Origin: Woeseiaceae bacterium | Lineage (GTDB): Bacteria; Pseudomonadota; Gammaproteobacteria; Steroidobacterales; Woeseiaceae | Length of the DNA: 35,168 bases | Direction: 5' to 3' | Assembly (NCBI GenBank): GCA_024640315.1 | Contig: JAHEFF010000020.1 | Span: forward strand, 1 to 35,168 | Shown: one piece after another, positions 30,475 through 35,168 of the stretch | Layout of the letters: every line of letters starts with the position of its first letter | Numbering within the stretch: the first letter of the stretch is position 1 | The notes under the pieces: generated by a model | What the model saw: only the letters and a program-made list of their open reading frames with translations | The model's database searches: none | Told to the model about the DNA's origin: nothing | Made by a program: the position numbers and the translations under genes

Positions 30475-31603
30475 CGACACCCAACGACTGTTTAGCGGCG
30501 GCAATGCGCCACTGAGTGGTGTCGGCAGTATCCTGCAACGCCTGTACCTCGACGGGCCATTGCTTGGTGGGCTGCTGATGGTTTGCGCGCTGGGACTGGT
30601 GGTCCTTTATTCAGCGGTCGCGCAAAACATGGATTTGTGGATTCAGCAATGTATGCGACTGGTCGTCGCGCTCGTTGCCATGCTGATTGTCGCCCAGTTG
30701 CCGCCGGATCTGTTGCGTCGCTGGACGCCCTGGGGCTACCTGGGCGGACTCATTCTTCTGATCATGGTGCTCGCAGCCGGTGAGGTGGGTCAGGGCGCGC
30801 AACGCTGGCTCGATATCGGCATTCGGTTTCAGCCATCCGAGATCATGAAACTGGCCGTGCCAATGATGGCCGCCTGGTATCTGCACGACCGGCAATTGCC
30901 TCCCAAATTCATGGACCTGGTTGTCATCGGCGTGTTGATCATCGTCCCAACCGTACTCATCGCGAGACAACCGGATCTTGGCACCTCTCTCCTGATTGCC
31001 ATGTCCGGCGTCCTGGTCATTGTGCTCGCCGGCCTGCCGATCCGCGTCATGGTTCTCCTGGCACTGGCCTCGATCCCGGGCGCCTACGTGCTCTGGCAAT
31101 TCATGCAGGACTACCAGAAACAACGGGTGTTGACGTTGCTCAATCCGGATTCCGATCCACTCGGTGCCGGCTACAACATCATTCAGTCAAAGATCGCGAT
31201 CGGGTCAGGTGGTCTGTTCGGCAAGGGCTGGACGAACGGCAGCCAGGCACAACTCGAATTCCTGCCCGAGCGCGACACCGACTTTATCTTTGCCGTCATG
31301 GGCGAGGAACTCGGATTGCTCGGCGTACTGAGCCTGCTCGCGCTCTACCTTTTCGTTGTTGGCCGTGGCCTGTATATCGCGATCCAGGCGCGCGACACGT
31401 TTTCGAGACTCCTCGCCGGGAGTATCAGCCTTACTTTTTTTGTCTATGTATTTGTGAATACCGCAATGGTGACCGGCCTGGTCCCGGTCGTTGGCGTCCC
31501 CCTGCCGCTGGTGAGCTTCGGCGGCACGTCGATGGTGACCCTCCTCGCCGGATTCGGTATTCTCATGTCGATTCATCGTCACCGGAAATTGCTGCCACAC
31601 TAA
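30464..31603 (+). CDS. rodA: Peptidoglycan glycosyltransferase RodA
   Basis: SEDS-family polytopic membrane enzyme that polymerises lipid II into glycan strands in the elongasome. The 379 residues form about ten hydrophobic segments. Family motifs include WLDIGIRFQPSEIMKLAVPM and GAGYNIIQSKIAIGSGGLFGKG, and the C-terminal VPLPLVSFGGTSMVTLLAGFG is diagnostic. The catalytic-type aspartate lies in the extracellular loop after the ERDTDFIFAVMGEELG segment region. The ATG at 30464 lies inside the end of mrdA; the stop shares one base with the mltB ATG (TAATG). Confidence 0.97.
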   Translation: MSFSDTQRLFSGGNAPLSGVGSILQRLYLDGPLLGGLLMVCALGLVVLYSAVAQNMDLWIQQCMRLVVALVAMLIVAQLPPDLLRRWTPWGYLGGLILLIMVLAAGEVGQGAQRWLDIGIRFQPSEIMKLAVPMMAAWYLHDRQLPPKFMDLVVIGVLIIVPTVLIARQPDLGTSLLIAMSGVLVIVLAGLPIRVMVLLALASIPGAYVLWQFMQDYQKQRVLTLLNPDSDPLGAGYNIIQSKIAIGSGGLFGKGWTNGSQAQLEFLPERDTDFIFAVMGEELGLLGVLSLLALYLFVVGRGLYIAIQARDTFSRLLAGSISLTFFVYVFVNTAMVTGLVPVVGVPLPLVSFGGTSMVTLLAGFGILMSIHRHRKLLPH

Positions 31604-32601
31604 TGATTGCACTATTGAAGAAAGAAACCCTGACGGCGCTGGTTTTTCTGCTTAGCTGCCCGTTTGCATTTGCTATCGATACTGATCGGCCCGATGTTCA
31701 GAGCTTCATCGACCGTATGGTCGAGGAACATGCCTACGACCGTGCCAAGCTTGAGTCAGTCCTTGCCGAAGCCGAGTCCAAGGAGTCAATCCTTGAGGCC
31801 ATCAGTCGCCCTGCTGAGCGAACCCTGGAGTGGCACGAGTATCGTGACATCTTCCTCACCACGGAGCGGATCCAGGCAGGCGCGGACTTCTGGAAAGAGC
31901 ACCAGGCCGAGCTGCAAATGATTAGCGACAACACGGGCGTCTCGATCGAGATCCTCGTGGGTATCATTGGCGTTGAAACCTACTTCGGCAGAATCACCGG
32001 TAATTTCAGGGTCCTGGATGCCCTGGCAACGCTTGCATTCGATTATCCGCCGCGATCGAAATTCTTCACGAGCGAACTCGAGCATTTCTTTTTGCTGGTA
32101 CGTGAAGAAGGCATGCAGGCAACGGACGCAACCGGTTCCTATGCTGGCGCTATGGGCCGACCTCAATTCATGCCGTCCAGTTATCGCGCATACGCAGTTG
32201 ACTCGACGGAAGACGGCAAACGGGATATCTGGACCAACTGGGTCGACGTCATGGGCAGCGTCGCCAATTATTTCGTTCGGCACGGCTGGGTTGCCGACCA
32301 ACCGGTCGTTACGACTGCGACGCTCGGCGCACAGTGGACCGGCGAAACACCGGAAAACAAGTTGAAAGCCGAGGAGACTGTCACCTCACTCAGCCACCAG
32401 GGTGTCTTGTTCTCCACCGAATTGCCCGGCGATGAGAAGAGCCAGCTCATCACGCTGGTTGGTGACGAGGGTGAAGAGTACTACGTGGGCTTCCACAACT
32501 TTTTTGTCATCACTCGTTACAATCGCAGCGTCATGTATGCGTTAGCCGTGCATCAGCTTGGTCAGGAGATCGCACTTGAGGTCAAGCGCAGTGAATCATG
32601 A
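31603..32601 (+). CDS. mltB: Membrane-bound lytic murein transglycosylase B
   Basis: Cleaves the MurNAc-GlcNAc bond to give 1,6-anhydro products, providing cuts for wall growth or turnover. The 332-residue GH103-family protein has its catalytic glutamate at 125 in GIIGVETYFGR, followed by GSYAGAMGRPQFMPSSYRAYAVD. The N-terminus is ambiguous: LLSC (cysteine 19) could be a lipobox, or signal peptidase I could cut after AFA at 24. E. coli MltB is a lipoprotein. It is translationally coupled to rodA (TAATG) and overlaps rlpA by eleven bases. Confidence 0.94.
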   Translation: MIALLKKETLTALVFLLSCPFAFAIDTDRPDVQSFIDRMVEEHAYDRAKLESVLAEAESKESILEAISRPAERTLEWHEYRDIFLTTERIQAGADFWKEHQAELQMISDNTGVSIEILVGIIGVETYFGRITGNFRVLDALATLAFDYPPRSKFFTSELEHFFLLVREEGMQATDATGSYAGAMGRPQFMPSSYRAYAVDSTEDGKRDIWTNWVDVMGSVANYFVRHGWVADQPVVTTATLGAQWTGETPENKLKAEETVTSLSHQGVLFSTELPGDEKSQLITLVGDEGEEYYVGFHNFFVITRYNRSVMYALAVHQLGQEIALEVKRSES

Positions 32602-33418
32602 GCGTTTTGCGCTCGTAATCACGTTCGTCGTTCTAGCCTCACTTGCCGGTTGCGGCTCGCCACCGACACGCGATAGCGCGCCCCGCAGCACCAGCGTCCC
32701 ATCCCGTTTGCCCGGCAACGCCGTACCACGCGAGGAACCTCGCAGCCGCTACGGCAACGGCCCATTTTACAAAGTGTATGGCGAAACCTATGAAGTGCTG
32801 GACTCGAGCTACGGCTACCAGGAACGGGGCGTCGCATCCTGGTACGGAAAGAAATTCCACGGCCGAATGACTTCCAGCCAGGAGCCGTATGATATGTACG
32901 CTATGACAGCAGCACATAAATCCTTGCCGTTGCCCACCTATGTTCGCGTACGAAACCTTAAAAACAACCGGTCCATTGTCGTTCGGGTGAACGACCGCGG
33001 ACCGTTTGTCGATAATCGCCTGATCGACTTGTCCTATTCGGCGGCACTGAAACTCGACATGGTCAAAGACGGGACCAGCCTGGTCGAAGTTACCGCCATC
33101 AGCTTCGATGATCCCGGACCCGCGACCCGCAACCCTGCGCCGGTGGCGCGAGCCGCCCCGGTGAAGCCCAAAGCGGAACCGGAAGCGAATATCTTCGTCC
33201 AGGTTGGTGCATTCGGTGACGTCAGCAATGCGAGACGGCGACATGAGCTGCTTCGCAAAGGAGGAATCAGCCCGGCTTTCGTGCATGAAGACCGAAGCAC
33301 GTCGCCCACACTCTACCGGGTAAGAATCGGTCCGATTGCCGACGTGATCCAATATGACACTATCGTCGCGGAATTACGGAAACTCGGAATCACGGATTCT
33401 CACCTCGTTACCGAGTAG
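32591..33418 (+). CDS. rlpA: RlpA lipoprotein: DPBB transglycosylase with SPOR domain
   Basis: Outer-membrane lipoprotein that in Pseudomonas cuts peptide-stripped glycan strands and marks the septum. The 275 residues comprise a signal peptide with lipobox LAGC (cysteine 21), a double-psi beta-barrel domain (about 78-165) with ASWYGKKFHGR, the active-site pair H109 and D135 (VNDRGPF), and a C-terminal SPOR domain (about 205-275, FVQVGAFGDVSNARR). The GTG start at 32591, with GAGG nine bases upstream, places the signal peptide correctly. It is last in the elongasome operon; the dacA gene often found next is absent. Confidence 0.95.
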   Translation: MNHERFALVITFVVLASLAGCGSPPTRDSAPRSTSVPSRLPGNAVPREEPRSRYGNGPFYKVYGETYEVLDSSYGYQERGVASWYGKKFHGRMTSSQEPYDMYAMTAAHKSLPLPTYVRVRNLKNNRSIVVRVNDRGPFVDNRLIDLSYSAALKLDMVKDGTSLVEVTAISFDDPGPATRNPAPVARAAPVKPKAEPEANIFVQVGAFGDVSNARRRHELLRKGGISPAFVHEDRSTSPTLYRVRIGPIADVIQYDTIVAELRKLGITDSHLVTE

Positions 33419-33475
33419 GTAAAATTCGATCTCGTTGGCGCCGGCCTGTTTAGCACGAGAATGACGCTGCCAACC

Positions 33476-35044
33476 CTACTCCACTGACGTTTGCGATTGC
33501 TCACGCATGTATTCGGCGAGATAGTAAAAAGACGCGATACCCTTACCGGTGCTACCAGAACCTTTCCAGCCACCAAACGGCTGGTAGCCGGGCCACGCGC
33601 CGGTTGTTGCGCCTTGTGGTCGATTGGCATAGGTCACGCCGGCTTCGATGTTATCGAAAAACCATTCGGTTTCTTCCGGGTTTCCGAAAAAGCCGGCCGT
33701 CAGACCCAGCGACGTATCGTTGGCGAGTTTCATGCCGGTTTCTTTGTCGGGTACTCGGGCAAGCATCACGATGGGCACGAACATCTCCTGTTTCCAGAGT
33801 CGATGATCGAGCGATGCTTCGGCCACCGTTGGTGCACAGAAGTACCCCTTCTCCATCTCGCCATCGGTCAGCGCTCCCCCACCCGAGATGATCGTCGCAT
33901 CGCCCTCCCGCAACTCGCCGACGTACTTCTTGTAGTTTTCGTAAGCCTCGGCATTGCCTACCGGTCCTATGTAATTTTCAACCCGGGTCGGATCACCTAC
34001 ATTGATTGCATCGACGAGCGGCTTTAGCTTGTCGATAAGCGCGTCGGCAACTGACTCCTCCACATACACTCGTGACAGTGCTGAACACTTTTGTCCGCTC
34101 AGGCCGAATGCCGAACGCATAATGCCGAGCGCAGCACGATCGAGGTCGCCGTTGGCGGTAACGATGGCAGCATTCTTTCCGCCCATCTCTGCAATACAGG
34201 GGCGTGGGAAGGCGCCCGCCGCAGACTTCCTGCAAATCTGCATGCCAACGTCATGAGAACCCGTGAAGGTCACGCCGGCCACATCGGGATGATCAACCAG
34301 CAAGGGCCCTGCTGTATCGTCCGGATCGGACAGGTAATTGAATACGCCCTGCGGCACGCCGGCGTCCCGCATGCACTCGGCCAACAATCGAACGGCCCAC
34401 GGGGTATCGGGCGCGCCTTTGACGACGACCGTGTTGCCCGTCACCAGTGCTGCGGCCGTCGGTCCGCCAGCCAGCGCAAATGGAAAATTGAATGGCGCAA
34501 CGACTGCCCATACGCCGTAAGGCTTCATAACCGACCGGTTGTGGCTGGCAAAATCCGGCAGCGGATCATCCGGCAGCTTGTGATCAAAGCCTTCGTGTTT
34601 TTCGAAGTCGTCGCAATAGCAGTAGAAAAAATCGGCTGTCTCCTGGATCTCCCCCAAGGCCTCCATGCGATTCTTGCCTACCTCCAGCGCAACAGCAGCA
34701 CTTATTTCGTAAACGCGCTCTTCGATAAGCTTACCTACCCGTCGCAGTATCCTGTTGCGCTCTGCCGCAGGGGTCGCTCGCCAGGACGGGAAGGCCGCCT
34801 TCGCGGCGGCCACCGCCTGATCGATAATTTCCGGTGTTGCGACCGGGAATTTGCCTAAAACCCAATCTGTATTGATTGGGCTGGTGTCGTCCAGGGTCGT
34901 TTCCGCTGTCACGTCAGCGCCATTGATAAAGTGATCGTTCGTTTTTCCGATTTCGGCACGCACGCTTTTGATCGCCGCATCAAATTGCTCATGCAGTTCC
35001 GGCGGAGGATTGAACATCGTTGAATAGGTAAGCCTGAATGACAT
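33476..35044 (-). CDS. Aldehyde dehydrogenase, probable 1-pyrroline-5-carboxylate dehydrogenase
   Basis: NAD(P)-dependent oxidation of glutamate gamma-semialdehyde to glutamate, the second step of proline breakdown, is the likely reaction. The 522-residue ALDH has APFNFPFAL (183-191), the general-base glutamate at 286 (AEMGGKN) and the nucleophile cysteine at 320 in GQKCSALSR. The GQKCSA context and a long N-terminal extension with NPPPELHEQF resemble the stand-alone RocA/PruA-type enzymes. No proline dehydrogenase domain is attached, and the upstream neighbour is outside the window. A dehydrogenase for another semialdehyde, for example aminoadipate semialdehyde, is possible. It is convergent with rlpA and has its own -10 box upstream. 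Confidence 0.82.
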   Translation of the reverse strand: MSFRLTYSTMFNPPPELHEQFDAAIKSVRAEIGKTNDHFINGADVTAETTLDDTSPINTDWVLGKFPVATPEIIDQAVAAAKAAFPSWRATPAAERNRILRRVGKLIEERVYEISAAVALEVGKNRMEALGEIQETADFFYCYCDDFEKHEGFDHKLPDDPLPDFASHNRSVMKPYGVWAVVAPFNFPFALAGGPTAAALVTGNTVVVKGAPDTPWAVRLLAECMRDAGVPQGVFNYLSDPDDTAGPLLVDHPDVAGVTFTGSHDVGMQICRKSAAGAFPRPCIAEMGGKNAAIVTANGDLDRAALGIMRSAFGLSGQKCSALSRVYVEESVADALIDKLKPLVDAINVGDPTRVENYIGPVGNAEAYENYKKYVGELREGDATIISGGGALTDGEMEKGYFCAPTVAEASLDHRLWKQEMFVPIVMLARVPDKETGMKLANDTSLGLTAGFFGNPEETEWFFDNIEAGVTYANRPQGATTGAWPGYQPFGGWKGSGSTGKGIASFYYLAEYMREQSQTSVE

Positions 35045-35082
35045 TAGTCCTGCCTTGCTCGTGATTGACTGGGGCGATCAAT

Positions 35083-35088
35083 ATTATA
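35083..35088 (-). promoter_or_regulatory. Perfect -10 box TATAAT upstream of the aldehyde dehydrogenase
   Basis: The minus strand reads TATAAT about 40 bases before the ATG at 35044, in a short A+T-rich island. No good -35 box lies at 16-18 bases, so an activator may be needed. Confidence 0.45.
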
Positions 35089-35127
35089 TTAGGGACCAGA
35101 TCAACAACAGTCGATCGAATTTGCGCT

Positions 35128-35168
35128 TTAATCGTCGCCGATCAGCGTCCCTGACATGCCGGTGATGA
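35128..35168 (-). CDS. Possible C-terminal end of an unidentified gene
   Basis: On the minus strand a frame open from the right edge reads ITGMSGTLIGDD and ends in TAA at 35128, before the aldehyde dehydrogenase promoter region. Twelve codons are too few to identify a protein or to exclude chance. If real, it is the upstream neighbour of the dehydrogenase. Confidence 0.25.
   Translation of the reverse strand, partial: ITGMSGTLIGDD

Noticed and set aside
33419..33475. Inverted repeats GTTGGC/GCCAAC and CTCGT/ACGAG between rlpA and the aldehyde dehydrogenase, as a terminator
   Set aside because: The stems are short, have long loops and compete with each other, and no T-run follows on either strand.

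Overview
This is a gene-dense, mostly core-genome stretch of a gammaproteobacterial chromosome. The evidence is the gene order: lolB and a TPR gene divergent from hemA-prfA, prmC near moeB, and gatCAB divergent from mreBCD-mrdA-rodA-mltB-rlpA, all familiar gammaproteobacterial blocks. A type IV pilin, outer-membrane lipoproteins and LolB indicate a Gram-negative cell. I cannot name the genus; a marine or sediment lineage outside the enterics is a guess. There are no phage, IS, CRISPR, rRNA or toxin-antitoxin features. No stretch over 300 bases lacks a gene; the longest gap is about 280 bases upstream of pilA.

Left part (1-7094). Reading leftwards are lolB, tRNA-Gln(UUG), prs and a cytochrome P450 cut by the window edge. 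The usual neighbour ispE is missing from the lolB/tRNA-Gln gap, and the P450 sits where rplY/pth/ychF often follow prs. A periplasmic TPR protein lies upstream of lolB. Divergent from these, hemA and prfA overlap by 4 bases.

Middle part (7111-16158). A cystathionine beta-synthase gene on the opposite strand separates prfA from prmC. It is followed by ppiB, moeB, an MFS transporter, and the agmatine-to-putrescine pair aguB-aguA. A major pilin gene converges on aguA. Its upstream region looks like a complete sigma-54 control region: a -24/-12 element, an IHF consensus site and a cluster of five GTGAC/GTCAC half-sites. A bidirectional hairpin terminator and a lipoprotein M28 peptidase follow.

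Methionine block (16238-21722). An ArsR-type regulator fused to a methyltransferase domain, metF and metH are coupled on the minus strand. With the cystathionine beta-synthase this covers both fates of homocysteine: remethylation and transsulfuration.

Right part (21836-35168). gatC-gatA-gatB-hslO (tRNA amidotransferase plus the Hsp33 chaperone) run leftwards. The elongasome operon mreB-mreC-mreD-mrdA-rodA-mltB-rlpA runs rightwards with overlapping or near-touching genes. The 135 bases between the two operons hold three separate inverted repeats. A 1-pyrroline-5-carboxylate dehydrogenase-like gene with its own -10 box closes the window, and a possible gene end lies at the right edge.

I see no convincing new multi-gene system. 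The most informative non-coding signals are the pilA control region and the gatC/mreB intergenic repeats; the clearest departures from expected gene content are the prs-P450 junction and the absent ispE.
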